A DNA stretch of 64,000 nt from Panorpa germanica (lineage: Eukaryota; Arthropoda; Insecta; Mecoptera; Panorpidae), in NCBI GenBank assembly GCA_963678705.1, contig OY783211.1, forward strand, positions 14,832,603 through 14,896,602, read 5' to 3'. A program made the translations under genes and the position numbers. The notes under the pieces are model-generated. The model had not been told where the DNA came from. It was given only the letters and a program-made list of their open reading frames with translations, and searched no databases. Of the stretch, positions 53,381-64,000 are shown piece after piece (position 1 is the stretch's first letter; each line of letters opens with the position of its first letter).

Positions 53381-55620
53381 AACAAATTATTATTATACTC
53401 TATTTCATACAAGTATAAAAATTAGTTTTGTTATTACGCTCTTGTGGAATTATTTGTTATTTGAAGTTGACCATGTATGGTTCGGTCGCATATAGGGAAC
53501 CGCGAGCATGCTTGATTCGTTAATTGTGTGGGGGCCTTTTAATCACTTCTACTACAGCCTAATTTTGTCCGTTTTATTATAACGGCTTGAAAAATGTTAT
53601 TATAAGTGTCCATACTGTTACAACATCCCAATGGGCGTCCCCACTGATGTACACTTGCGATGAGTTTGAGTAAAACACGTAAGTTGTACCAGTGGGACGC
53701 TCCACAATTGTTCCAACATAGTCCTGTGTACCTTCGTTGTACACAAACATTGCCAGCTCAAAATTTATTTGATAATCACAACGTATTGAGAATTTATTGT
53801 ATGTAATACATCCATATCATCAAAGCAGAGGTTTTTCTGCACCCCACATAGCTAAAACGAAAAGGACTCCCTGTTACCACCATGAGAGGGGATGACGTTT
53901 GGAGTGGGATAGAAATTGAGAACTTTTTATATATTTTCTCCTGTCGACACAAAAAGACAGTAACTGGCTGTTTTATTCGGTAATAAATGAATAAACTGTC
54001 ATTTTTTTATGACATCGGTATTGTTTTTCCTATCTTTTTCCCATTTTGAATCGAATTTGAAGGATCTAAACATTTTTATATAACAATAAGCAAACAACTT
54101 GATAAAACTGTTTTTTGGATATATTTTTTGAAGAGGGTTCCCGTCTTCAGATAGGAAATTGACCTGTTTTCATTGATCTTATATAAACATATATTTTTTA
54201 ATGAGGAATTCATTTTGCTTTGTTGTAGTAAAATGATTTGATAAAAGAAATTAACGAACAAAAAACTCATTTATAGAAGCCTATGTAATAACTTGAATAA
54301 AATTGTTTAAATTGCTTCATTTTTAATTAATTATCTTTAAGAATAATATCTGTTATTTTTTTATTTAGAATTTTATTTTATAGTCCTCTTTATTACAAAT
54401 TATTTCGTTGGAGATATTTACGGCTACTCTACATTTTTAAATATTTCTTGAAACGATCAAAGTAGTTATAAAATAATAGAATTAGATTAAATATTACTTG
54501 GTTTTATTAAAGAAAAATATTATATGAGAGTAAGGGAAGGGTAGTTAGTGTTAACTTCTCTCCCCGCTCCTGTCACTGTTGTCACATCTTCTCTCACATT
54601 ATGAAACTCCCACACTTGCAGTAAGGCCACACGTTCGAAAAAAACACATTTTTATTAGTCTTATTTTTTTTATGGTTTTGTTTTTTCTTCTTTTTTGTAA
54701 CGTGTGATAACTGACATACAGAGGCCGATTACAAAAGCCCTCAAATCCAAAATATGTGACTAAATATATTAGAATTTGCCGTGGGACCAAAAAAATATAA
54801 TTTAAAGGCCATTTCTATGTATATTGGACATCGCTCTAGGGCAGCTTGATTCGCAACTGCTTATATGTGTCTATATAGTATCTCAGAAGTAATCTTCTTT
54901 AGATACAAAATTAGTGACCCAATTTCTATTAAAGTATCCCATTCCACTTCATCCCATGTCTCCAGAAATTGACTTAATTAAAATGGGATAATAGTTGATA
55001 ACATTGTATTGACCCTTAGGGATGGAAAGTCAGAAAATCAGTTTGTCTATTTAACAGTCTTAAGTTTCGAAGACCCGGCTTAATTTATTCAATTATTTTG
55101 AATAATTGGAAGAACTTGGAAGGTTAGTAATACTATTATGTAAAGTATTATCTTAACGTTCCATATTGATTGAACAATAAGTAGATAGTAGTAACAAATA
55201 CAAGACTATCTGTTATTTAGTGAAAGTGCGATTTACAATTAGGTAGTGTCTTTACTAGTAAATCTTATTTTATATATTGTAATATAAAGAATGTAATAGA
55301 ATTTATAGTCGTATACATCAGCATCATTAAATCATTCATAAAATTGTAAACATCATTAAATTTCTCTTAAAAATGTTATAAACATTTAACACGTTATATT
55401 TATTAACTTGTATATTTTTCTTCTTTATTGTTTTACGGCGATTTTAACTGCTATGTTTTATTCGCCGATCGTTGTTCTTTTATAATTTGTTAATGAGGCA
55501 TGTCTCCATGAAAAACAATCGAAGTATTATTATAATTTTCTTTTTTTATATTTATTTACTTATTTGCCTTGACTTTCTTTCGTCATAGCCACCAGCTAAC
55601 ATTTTTTATACATCTTTTAT
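53381..55620. other. Non-coding stretch
   Basis: AT-rich with no exon recognised. The phrase TGTACCAGTGGGACGCTCC near 53685 has a relative near 23432 (TGTACCAGTGTGGACGCTCC), suggesting one more old repeat family. Confidence 0.4.
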
Positions 55621-55623
55621 AAT

Positions 55624-55890
55624 TTATAATTCAATTTTACAAATTTCTAAATATTTCAATAATTCACTAATTAATTTTGAATCACTTAACAAAAATTTAG
55701 TATTAACAGGAAAAGTTTTAATCACATCAATTATATCACTATTCAATTTTGATCTTTCTAAACTATAATTTATGCATTCAAATATAATATGATCCAATGT
55801 TCCTTCTTCACCACATTGACATCTATCGTCGGATTTAATATTAATTTTGTACAGGTGAGGTGGAGTTTTGCAATGATTACTTTGATTCTT
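55624..55890 (-). pseudogene. LINE (non-LTR retrotransposon) ORF2 C-terminal remnant
   Basis: Minus-strand translation gives NHCKTPPHLYKIN, then KSDDRCQCGEEGTLDHIIFE with a following C, then about 50 residues to a TAA at 55624-55626. The C-x-C...H..F-C pattern is the cysteine/histidine motif found after the reverse transcriptase in Jockey/R1-like LINEs. Upstream, ESRKIISTIIRIK lies in another frame, so the copy is frameshifted and 5'-truncated. No target duplication was identified. Confidence 0.8.
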
Positions 55891-56089
55891 ATTATAGTTG
55901 ATATAATTTTGCGGGACTCATTTCTAAACAATCTCTTCTTACTTAAATTTGGATGCAACATATAATAATCTCTTCCTTTTAACTGACTTTTGTTAAAAAT
56001 TCGGATTACTGAAACGTTCTTTTTATTATTACCGTTATTTTTAAATCAAATTTAAGTAAAAGCCACATTTTGTATTAAGCAGTCATCAA

Positions 56090-56290
56090 TTAGTTACATT
56101 CCCCGCAAGTGCGGCAGGCGTCTCCAAAGTTTGTCAAAGCGGGCTGGGAAAGTCATAACCTTCGATATTTCACATCTAATCCAAAATTTGACATCTAAAA
56201 AAAAAAACAAGACTAAGTATTTTCTATTTCAACTAAGTCAAGTCAAAACAAGTTTTTTCACAATGTGTCAGAAATTTGTATTTACGTAAT
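56090..56290 (+). repeat. Dispersed repeat family R4, copy 3 (diverged)
   Basis: CATAACCTTCGATATTTCAC, AAAATTTGACATCTAAAAAA and TTTTTTCACAATGTGTCAG follow the family order but with more change. Confidence 0.5.
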
Positions 56291-57154
56291 TTATGTTTTT
56301 AAAGTTGAAAAACAGTTTGAACTGTATGCACTGCAAAGCAGATTTTATTTAACGTTACAAATTTTATCATATATTTTTTTTATTTCATTTTAATTACTAA
56401 GCACAAAAGGAAACAAGTGCATTCATTTAAAAGTCTGTAATTATGAAGTGAAATAGTTAAAAAAAAAATAAAAAAAGCATAAATCTAACTAATATTAGCA
56501 TTTCCACTTCTATAAACTTATGAATAATTTAATGAAAATAAAATAGAGAAAATTGTCGAGACAAAAACCAACGTTCTCCGTTCTCTAGTTTTCCGTTCAT
56601 CGTTTCGTACAGGGTGCAGAGCGCAGTGTGCCACCCCATTGCCACGCCGTCATCCTCGACTCACTTAATTTGTATTTTATTGTTCATTACATTTTCTGTC
56701 ATGTCTGACACGTGAATCATGTTTAATTGCGTCACGTGACTTTCATGTTTATGTTTTATAGTTGTTTTAACTTGAAATAAGCGCGCATAGCTAAAACTTG
56801 TCAAAAGTTTTGCAGTCAGTTTTATGACGTACTCGTACAAGCATAAAAGAAAAGTATCATGCAGCTGGGAGTGCGATTATGTTGCAACATATTACAACGA
56901 AATAAACTTTCTTAATAAATATGTATATGCATATATATATGTGAGACCATGGCCGTATAGTTCTAGCTAAGTATATTCGTGTTGCTGTAGAGAATGTGAA
57001 GTCTTAAGAGATCTCAAAGGAATGAAAGTAGTAAGAATAAAAGCTTCCTATAGCATTTATCTACATAATAAAGAATATAAAACAGCTTAGTAATTAATAT
57101 AACAAATTAAAACCGCTAGGTTAATGCAGCTAGCAGTACCAATGTTATTATCAG
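56291..57154. other. Non-coding stretch with a less AT-rich block
   Basis: Positions 56560-56780 are less AT-rich and contain two CACGTG E-boxes (near 56710 and 56735). It could be an enhancer or alternative promoter of the surrounding gene, but no supporting exon was seen. Confidence 0.3.
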
Positions 57155-57156
57155 TA

Positions 57157-57456
57157 CCCAATAAACATTTTGGAGTAAATTCTATTTCATTTTTATTACT
57201 TTTCTATTACGTTTTTTGTCATGAACGAGTTTGTTTTCAATTTTTGTATTCAGTCTTTCATAGGGAATGTCTCTTTTATGAGCTACAGACGGCACTATGA
57301 CTGTTGAATAAAAGCGACTCCTGTGACAGGTAGGGAATTAATTTGAACTAAAATTGATTTTCTGTGTGTTGCTCCAACTTGTAAAACGTTAGAATTAAAA
57401 TGTACGAGTGACTAGAACTTCACCTACCTATTCTATTTCACCAAATGTTTACTGGG
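57157..57456 (+). mobile_element. TA-flanked MITE family M2, copy 2
   Basis: A 300-bp element CCCAATAAACATTTTGG to CCAAATGTTTACTGGG with TA on both sides (57155-57156, 57457-57458), so TA target duplication as in Tc1/mariner-type elements. Non-coding. Confidence 0.75.
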
Positions 57457-57925
57457 TAATTTTCTCTATTATGTATCAGTTTGTGGGCTGGTTTAGACGT
57501 TACATTTTAGATGCTTCTTGCTATGATATTGAAGCATGATTGATTTGAAATAAGATTTGAATAAAAGCGCTCCGAGAAGAATGATTTCTTCGGGATAACT
57601 ATACTTTACAGCGAGATACTACGGTTTTAAAAAAAGTTTTAGTGGCCAGTCAGTCGTATTATTTCCAATAATATTCTAGAAACACATATGGAACCTATTT
57701 ATATACTTGCAAAAGGATATCGGAGGTACAGCCAAGAAGGAAGGAGAAAGAGGAAAGGGAATGAAACAGTGAGGAATAGAAAAGGGATAACAGTATAAGA
57801 ATTAGAAAGTGATTTTTAAATTATTAAAATGCTAGTATACTTTTAACTTTAATTCGATGTAATTGCGTGATTTAATATTGAAAGAATGTAAAGTCTAACG
57901 ATTCGATAGCGTTATTATTAAAATA

Positions 57926-58020
57926 ACTGGCCTATTTCTGATGCTAAATTCTATAACCTACTACACCGTTGTGTTATAAGTTTTATGATTATGAGAACAC
58001 ATAATCAAATTATTTTTGAC
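57926..58020 (+). repeat. Dispersed repeat family R5, copy 2
   Basis: GGCCTATTTCTGATGCTAAA then CTACACCGTTGTGTTATAAG and GAGAACACATAATCAAATTA, matching the order of the 63711 copy. Confidence 0.5.
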
Positions 58021-58969
58021 AACAACAAAACCCAAAAGAAATCACAAAAACAAAAGAAAATATAATACTTAGTTTTATTTAATAAGCGCAAGTATGTTAT
58101 GTAAAATGTAATGAAAAGAATCACGTTTTTTAAGAATTTCGTTTTTTAAGGGAAAAGTATTCCAGTTTTTAGAAACAATATATTTCGATCGTTCGGATTA
58201 TCAAATTATCGCCCGTATAAACAAATATTTCATCACATAAAACAAGAGACTCTTACAGATCGTAATATACAAGTATGCACCATATTAGACAATAAATAAA
58301 ATCATAAAGTTTTACTGGTACGAGTACGAGTGAGATTCAAACTCAGAACAGAGTCAGATATTGTTGTAATATTTCGAAGTGCTCACGGAATTCAAGAACA
58401 TATAAAACATAAATATATCATTTACTGCTATGGATAATTCAGTGCACGCTTGGGAAATCAAAACTTCTATCCAGATCCTGTTACTTTTTCAATTTGGATT
58501 ATACCACAGTGACCACAACGGATTCCATTACGCGGGATTCAAAGTTAGAATATTGTCGATAGAATTAGAATAATATTAGACCATACTATTATGTACGAGT
58601 ATGTAAAATGTATCTTTTTGTATAATTAATATATAAGCAACTAATTTGAATTCTCTTTATTGAATTTGAAGTCAAGCTAAAAATTAAACTTGAAATTTTC
58701 CTCATACGTAGGCTAAATATATACTATATATATGATTTAAAGTATGAATGATACTAATACTATACTATAAACAACAATATTATATTATTATTATTTTACT
58801 TTAATGTTTTTGCCATTTGGCACCACTACATTCTTGCACTCATTTTTGCCTTAACTCATTTATTTACAAATCATTGTGCTTAATTCAATTTTAATCTTTA
58901 TTATATCTAAACATTCTCACTCTTTCCAAAAGAAGAAAAAAATATCCTTATAAAAATAAAAACAAAACT

Positions 58970-59115
58970 GCTACTGCTACTGCTTCGCTCCACCTGCTAC
59001 TCTTCCTCCTGTTTCTACTCTGCCATTTCTTCACTTTCCTCGTTCCTTTTCCTACCTCTTCACTGCCTCCCTTTAATAACTGCCCAATATTCTTTTCGCT
59101 TATTACCTTTTTCTC
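58970..59115 (-). repeat. Polypurine-rich dispersed repeat family R6, copy 2
   Basis: On the minus strand it reads CATGTGAGAAAAAGGTAATA, GCGAAAAGAATATTGGGCAG and GAGTAGAAACAGGAGGAAGA, parallel to 45720-45920. Similar purine-rich tracts that I could not align fully occur at 35340-35590, 47570-47640 and 57715-57790. Confidence 0.7.
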
Positions 59116-61640
59116 ACATGAAAACTTAAACAATAATATTATAAATTATCACGAAACAAAAAAACAAAGTCAATACAAAATAAAAATATAAAGAACTTGG
59201 CATAATTCAGCTCAAAGGAGTTTATGACGCAGATCCTTTTGTCATCTTCATATGCGAGTGCTTATTTTAATATGTATGAATTTATACACAACGCTTTTTT
59301 TGTAAGAAACTAGTCTTGTAACATTGTACCAAGATCAAATATGACAGTACATTTCAAATAGTTTTATTTTTCCATTCACCTTAAGTCAATCTTTCAAGAT
59401 GGATTTCTAAAATACAATATTCGACAAACTTCTTTACTCCTATCCCTAAATCTACTCCACACGAATCTATATGACAGCTACCCTTATATGATTCACAAAC
59501 CCATCCCCCCTTCCTCCACCTTTTACCGCGATCTTACAGAAACTCTACTTATAACAATGTTGACTTTTCTTCACTTTATATCTAAACGTGTAGGATTTTC
59601 CCTTAAGAAAAACAAATGTAATATTAAATAAATATTTTTAAAACTATAGGGGATGTTTCCTGAGTGGTATGAGTGGTTGTTTTTAAGTGGGGGTGGGGCG
59701 TAAATGTGAGTGTGTTATTTTCTCCTCTTATAACGTGTAACAACACCGCGATTACCATTATTGTACTACTTTACTTACCGTGTTAAGGGTTGTGTTACCG
59801 AGTAGGCTTGTAAGTGCTGTTTAAGGGTAGTAATAGGCGTAAATACCAAAACACATGTATAACTCTGATTTTGTTGTAAGTTATTGTTTGTGAAAACTAC
59901 CGCCTGTGTAGCGGTAGCGCTGTCGTGGAAAAAATGTTCACTTAAAGTTAGTAGATAGTAGATTTTGTCTTCTTCTTTGCAACGTTAAACATTTTTAACG
60001 AATAATTTTGTTTCAATTTTCTAATAGACTCATAAGCAAAAATTCCAACCATATCAATAATATAAAGAAAGAGTTCACGTCTTGAAGGATTGCAGCATAA
60101 ACCTAGGCTTATGTTGTCGGAATTCTTATAGCTGTGCCATATTTGCGTGTTCTTGTATATATAGTTATATTTCTTTCAAATTATGTCGTTATTTGTTTTT
60201 ATACTCAAGGTTTCTGCTCCATCTTATTAGTTTGTCTAATGTTTCGTACAACAGATGTACCTTGTAAATTCTGTTCCAATCGAAATTTTACAAGGATTTA
60301 TTTTTAAAAGAGAAGGATGCATTTGATTCCTATTTCTTGTCATTATAGCTTTAGCATCAACTTCAATTTTAGCTACTTTTAATCGCAATGAGTTTGGTAC
60401 ATTTAATTTATTTTGGTGTTTTAGTAATAATCACAGTGAAAAATCTGACTCACATAGGTATGAGGTATTAAAGGGAAGGAGGACTTTCATAGCTTCATGA
60501 AACAGGCAAGCGTAGTTGTCAGCAATCGAGAGCTTGAATTTCGATAACCGTTTGGGATGGAAACTATCGCAATCGTCGATCCGTCGTCCCACCCAATATT
60601 CGCCTGTGAACATTCACCAAAGATATTTGCTTTTTCCATGTTTCTGTTTTAGTACGAAAATTAATCTACGAATAATCGTATGCGTATATCTGACACCAGC
60701 ATTAATATTTAATTGAAGCATAAGCAAATTCTGCCCCCTCTCCCCCCCTAAGCGGCGCTGTTATAAAATATAATATTACATCCAGATAATTAATTAAATT
60801 TTATTGTGAACCATATTCCGCGATGTGTCAAACTTCCTCATGTGTTCATAATTAATAATGAATTACACGTATATCATAACATGAAATAAATGTTCCATTA
60901 TTTGAATATTACAGCCCTCGTGGTATAGGGTTGTCAACTTGTTTTTACGCTAAACAAATTATGCATTTAAAAAACACTTTCTGAAAGAATTATTTTTATT
61001 TAAAAAAAGCCATTAACAAAAACAATTTGCTCATTCAATCCTAGAATCTCCAAAAACAATAATTTCATTAAAGCAAATTATACAATACGCGCTGAGAATA
61101 TAAAATAAATATTTTCTTTAAAAAGGAAAACAAAACAAAAAGTCATCTTTATTAAATTATTTGTGTTGGGCTTGGGTGTAAAAGTTCATATTAAAATTCT
61201 AGCATTTAATTTTAATTTGAGATATTTTGAAAAGAACAATGTCCGGGTGGCTTCGAGTCCACGAGGAAGTAACCTAAGCTTATTCGATTCATTTAGACTA
61301 ATTAATTTTCATAATTGAGTGTTTCAAAAGATCCAAAATTAAAATTAAACTTATAAATATTCATGAAATACGAGAAGGGGAATAAGATAAAAGAAAGAAA
61401 ATTTAAATACTCTTTCGCTTGAATGGCCTGGAGTCTGGCCTGACTTGCTGGATATGAATGGATTCTGCAGAACACAGTTATGTATATTTTAAGCGAAAGA
61501 ATATTAAAGTCTTCTTAAAAGAATATCCTACATGTTTTTCTGTCTTGCTGACGCACGCCGTTTATATGCATATAAACGTATAGAGAATGAATAACGTTAT
61601 AGAGAAATAACTATTGACACTATTGATAAATTCATATCAT
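59116..61640. other. Non-coding AT-rich stretch
   Basis: No exon, RNA gene or repeated block recognised. Short frames at 60082-60267 and 60431-60716 overlap on opposite strands and have no domain. Confidence 0.4.
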
Positions 61641-61738
61641 TTTTAGATATTACCAACCTTCAAGCAACATGTGTCAAAATTTCATGACATTCTGACCATT
61701 AGAGTACAAGTTACAATGGTTTTAGTGACGGTACTTTT

Positions 61739-61894
61739 TTTTTTTTTAAATATAGTTTCTCGGGCTTCCTAGGCACGTAGCCTTTTATCGCCCCTAATAT
61801 ATTCTGCTTCTTTTCATACTTTGTGTCCCGACAACAAGAATGATCTATTCATGGCTACTGCTGTTACAAATTTCGGTTTCTCAATCAAAAAGGC
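61739..61894 (-). mobile_element. Short retroinsertion with poly(T) start, nested in the mariner
   Basis: A T-run (61735-61747) opens the insert, and the 12-bp GACGGTACTTTT is present on both sides (61727-61738 and 61895-61906). This is what target-primed reverse transcription leaves for a polyadenylated RNA inserted antisense. The 140-bp body (minus strand: GGGGCGATAAAAGGCTACGT, then CCTAGGAAGCCCGAG) is not recognised; a SINE or truncated LINE tail is likely. Confidence 0.7.
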
Positions 61895-61921
61895 GACGGT
61901 ACTTTTGTAATTATTAAAACT

Positions 61922-62165
61922 GGCAGAAACTCGGCAGTTGCATCAGAAAACATTAAAAACTACACAAATTATTTTTGGAAGATCGTAAAGTAAAGTTGCG
62001 TGAGATAGTTTACACCTTAAAGATATCAGAAGGCAGTGTATTCACTATTTTGCACGAACATTTCCATGAAAAAGCTCTGTTCGAAGTCGGTACCGCATTT
62101 GCTCAATGTTGACCAAAAACAACAACGTGTTGATGAATCAGTGAGCGCTGTTTGGAGCTGTTTAG
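61922..62165 (+). pseudogene. Mariner transposase N-terminal fragment, frameshifted
   Basis: GRNSAVASENIKN, VKLREIVYTLKISEGSVFTI and, in a shifted frame, MKKLCSKSVPHLLNVDQKQQ correspond in order to the helix-turn-helix half of mariner transposases (REIAxxLxISxGSVxxIL; VPxLLxxxQKQxR). At least one frameshift near 62065; the DDD catalytic half was not found. Confidence 0.8.
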
Positions 62166-62321
62166 GCGATCATGACTCTCTGGGAAATCCAACCGTTATT
62201 TGTTGTATTTATTATAAATAGAAATTAGTGTTAATCTCTAGCAGATGAGAATTACCTGGATGTCGTGTGAATTCTAATAAATATTGTATTTTTATAATGT
62301 AAAGCTTCAATAAATCCTACA

Positions 62322-62327
62322 CATATA

Positions 62328-62406
<79 letters not shown>

Positions 62407-62430
62407 GTATAAATATATATAAATATAGAT
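62322..62430. repeat. (TA)n microsatellite
   Basis: About 80 bp of almost pure TA followed by interrupted TATATG/TATAAATA units. The Ile-Tyr frame on the minus strand is only this repeat. Confidence 0.95.
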
Positions 62431-63498
62431 ATGCAAATACATATATTGTATCTCCTTCCGCATCAGTAGGCATCTTTATTCGTTTTGAATACCCCTATCT
62501 GACAATACTCGAGCCATTGTTCAAAATAGCGCAATGCTTGAGGCTTTATATGTTTTGTCACAGAAAGCAGATTATTATTGAATCTTATAAAGAGAATTCT
62601 GTAACTTCGTGTTGTGTTATACGAGTAATAATACAGATATGTATGTACATGTTCGTATCAATTACGATTAAAATGGTTATGACGTTAAATTCATTGAATC
62701 ATTCATTAAGTACGCGTGTATTCAATGTTAAGGGCCCAATACACACTGAAATATGTTGTTGGATTGGTTATTGACTTACTCTGCCAACATGCTTGATCGT
62801 TCATGTTTGCTGTGAACATCAATTCTGGGTGGCGTGGACGAAGCTAAGGCTGTATTCACAATCACACACCGACATATCACATCATTCAATAAGTTAGGCC
62901 AAAATTTCATAACTTCTTGATTTTAGTGAAGCTGCTTTTGCAATTTTCAAAACAATCTGAAATCCGTCTGTTGATACAGCATTGATATTTAATGGGGAAA
63001 ATACCGAGTCCGAGTAACACTTGCCAAGCAAATTTTGACTCTGATTGTTTGATTGACTGATGATTGTTTGAAGGTTGGTACTATCTAAAAATATAGATAA
63101 GTCATCCTACGAACTTATTGAGTGATCTGAGTCACACACATTCATTGTACCGTATGCTCAATGATAGTTTAATTAAACTATTGATGTGGTGTGAAACGTA
63201 TACTGCGTTTTAATTATTCTGTAGTAACTTCGAATTTAATACTTGTAATAATGCTATTTTGTAACAATAAGAAGTCTTGCAGCGAATTAATATATACGCC
63301 ACTATAGAACGTACGAAACAAGTTAGAGAAAGTTAGAATGTAGAACTTGTTGAAAGTTTAAGAAAATTATTTCTTCCGCTGAAAAATACTCCAAACTAAA
63401 ATTGAATCATTATTTTTAATGATTTAATAATAACAATTAGTTTTACATTAATAGAAAATTATTATTATTATGTTATTCTTTCGCACAAATATATTTGT

Positions 63499-63694
63499 TA
63501 TAGTACAAATTGGCTTAAATCAAGTTGTGTCGTGTAAATCTGCGAAAGAATAAAAAAGCACTGTCTCACTAATTTTTTTATAATGTATATCACAGCTAAT
63601 AAGTAATAATTTACCATCGTATCGTCAATTTATACAGCTTCTATAATATCTTTTAAGCACGAGTCACCGCCGAACTCTCGTAAGTTGAACTATA
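63499..63694. mobile_element. MITE family M1, diverged copy
   Basis: Begins TATAGTACAAATTGGCTTAA, continues CAAGTTGTGTCGTGTAAATC, then AGCACTGTCTCACTAATTTT (near-identical to the 12872 copy), and ends GAACTCTCGTAAGTTGAACTATA. Terminal repeats are still recognisable. Confidence 0.7.
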
Positions 63695-63710
63695 TTTAAT
63701 TTATTTAACG

Positions 63711-63830
63711 TCGGTCTATTTCCGATGCTGAGTCCTATTACGTACGATGTTGAAAGTTTTTGTGGCTCTTATATGTTTAATACACCGATGCCTAATAAGT
63801 TTATTTATTATATGAGCACATAATTAATTT
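63711..63830 (+). repeat. Dispersed repeat family R5, copy 3
   Basis: CGGTCTATTTCCGATGCTGA, TAATACACCGATGCCTAATA, ATGAGCACATAATTAATTTA. It sits directly after the M1 MITE copy at 63499-63694. Confidence 0.55.
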
Positions 63831-64000
63831 AACTTGAGAACAACCAAACCCAGAAAATATAGCTATGCTCCAGCGATCGAACTTGAAGACTCGTCAAGCA
63901 TCAATGTTCTCAGAATCGTTTCACACATTATTTCTCACTGGCTCGAGACATTTGCTTGTTAACTATATTTGGTTACGTATTCAAGTATGCTCAGTTCGAA

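Larger units (their letters stand above)
61641..63090 (+). mobile_element. Degenerate mariner element with nested insertions
   Basis: Ends TTTTAGATATTACCAACCTT and, in reverse complement, TTTTAGATAGTACCAACCTT form terminal repeats of about 28 bp. The interior has the 5' half of a mariner transposase, then a long (TA)n and sequence without recognisable transposase, so the catalytic half is lost or replaced. Non-autonomous. Confidence 0.75.

Noticed and set aside
58310-58350. Possible minus-strand tRNA B-box (GAGTTTGAATCTC)
   Set aside because: No A-box at proper distance and no cloverleaf.
62252-62473. Ile-Tyr repeat ORF
   Set aside because: It is the (TA)n microsatellite translated.

Overview
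The window looks like animal, most likely insect, nuclear DNA. It is strongly AT-rich, has spliced genes with GT-AG introns, and carries a THAP-type P-element, mariner-like remnants and many short inverted-repeat elements. The insect order cannot be fixed from the sequence alone. There is no bacterial-style gene density, and I saw no rRNA, tRNA or CRISPR array.

Three gene loci and a transposon field fill the window. (1) Positions 1-2440, minus strand: the 5' part of a WDR81 homologue (pseudokinase plus BEACH protein of endosome and autophagy control), running off the left edge. (2) Positions 3317-19662, plus strand: a complete 16-exon RBBP6 (snama/mnm) homologue. It has a DWNN ubiquitin-like domain, CCHC zinc knuckle, RING, Pro/His-rich and RS regions, a 7-kb intron and a 3-kb charged terminal exon. 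The exon lengths sum to 6018 nt, exactly 2006 codons with stop, and every junction keeps frame. The two genes are head to head, with 876 bp between start codons. (3) From 21758, plus strand: a signal-peptide exon and, 5.6 kb downstream, a phase-compatible second exon. I read these as the start of a secreted or membrane protein gene whose remaining exons lie outside the window or were not recognised. If so, most of 21.8-64 kb is intron.

The 22-64 kb region is dominated by mobile elements. The highlight is an apparently intact P-element-like transposon (28841-32871). It has matching terminal inverted repeats, a 7-bp target duplication, a perfect 67-bp tandem duplication of its left end, and an uninterrupted two-exon transposase of 948 aa with THAP domain and acidic catalytic candidates. 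Around it are a TTAA-flanked foldback element (52716-53376), a Harbinger-like non-autonomous element (49347-50015), several TA-flanked MITEs (44133, 51177, 57157), a 51-bp-arm hairpin MITE (36774-36914), a decayed mariner with a nested poly(T)-ended retroinsertion (61641-63090), a LINE 3' remnant (55624-55890, minus) and several dispersed repeat families seen two or more times in the window.

No single pathway joins the genes. WDR81 acts in endolysosomal trafficking and RBBP6 in mRNA 3'-end formation and ubiquitin ligation; both are housekeeping-type genes that could share a bidirectional promoter.
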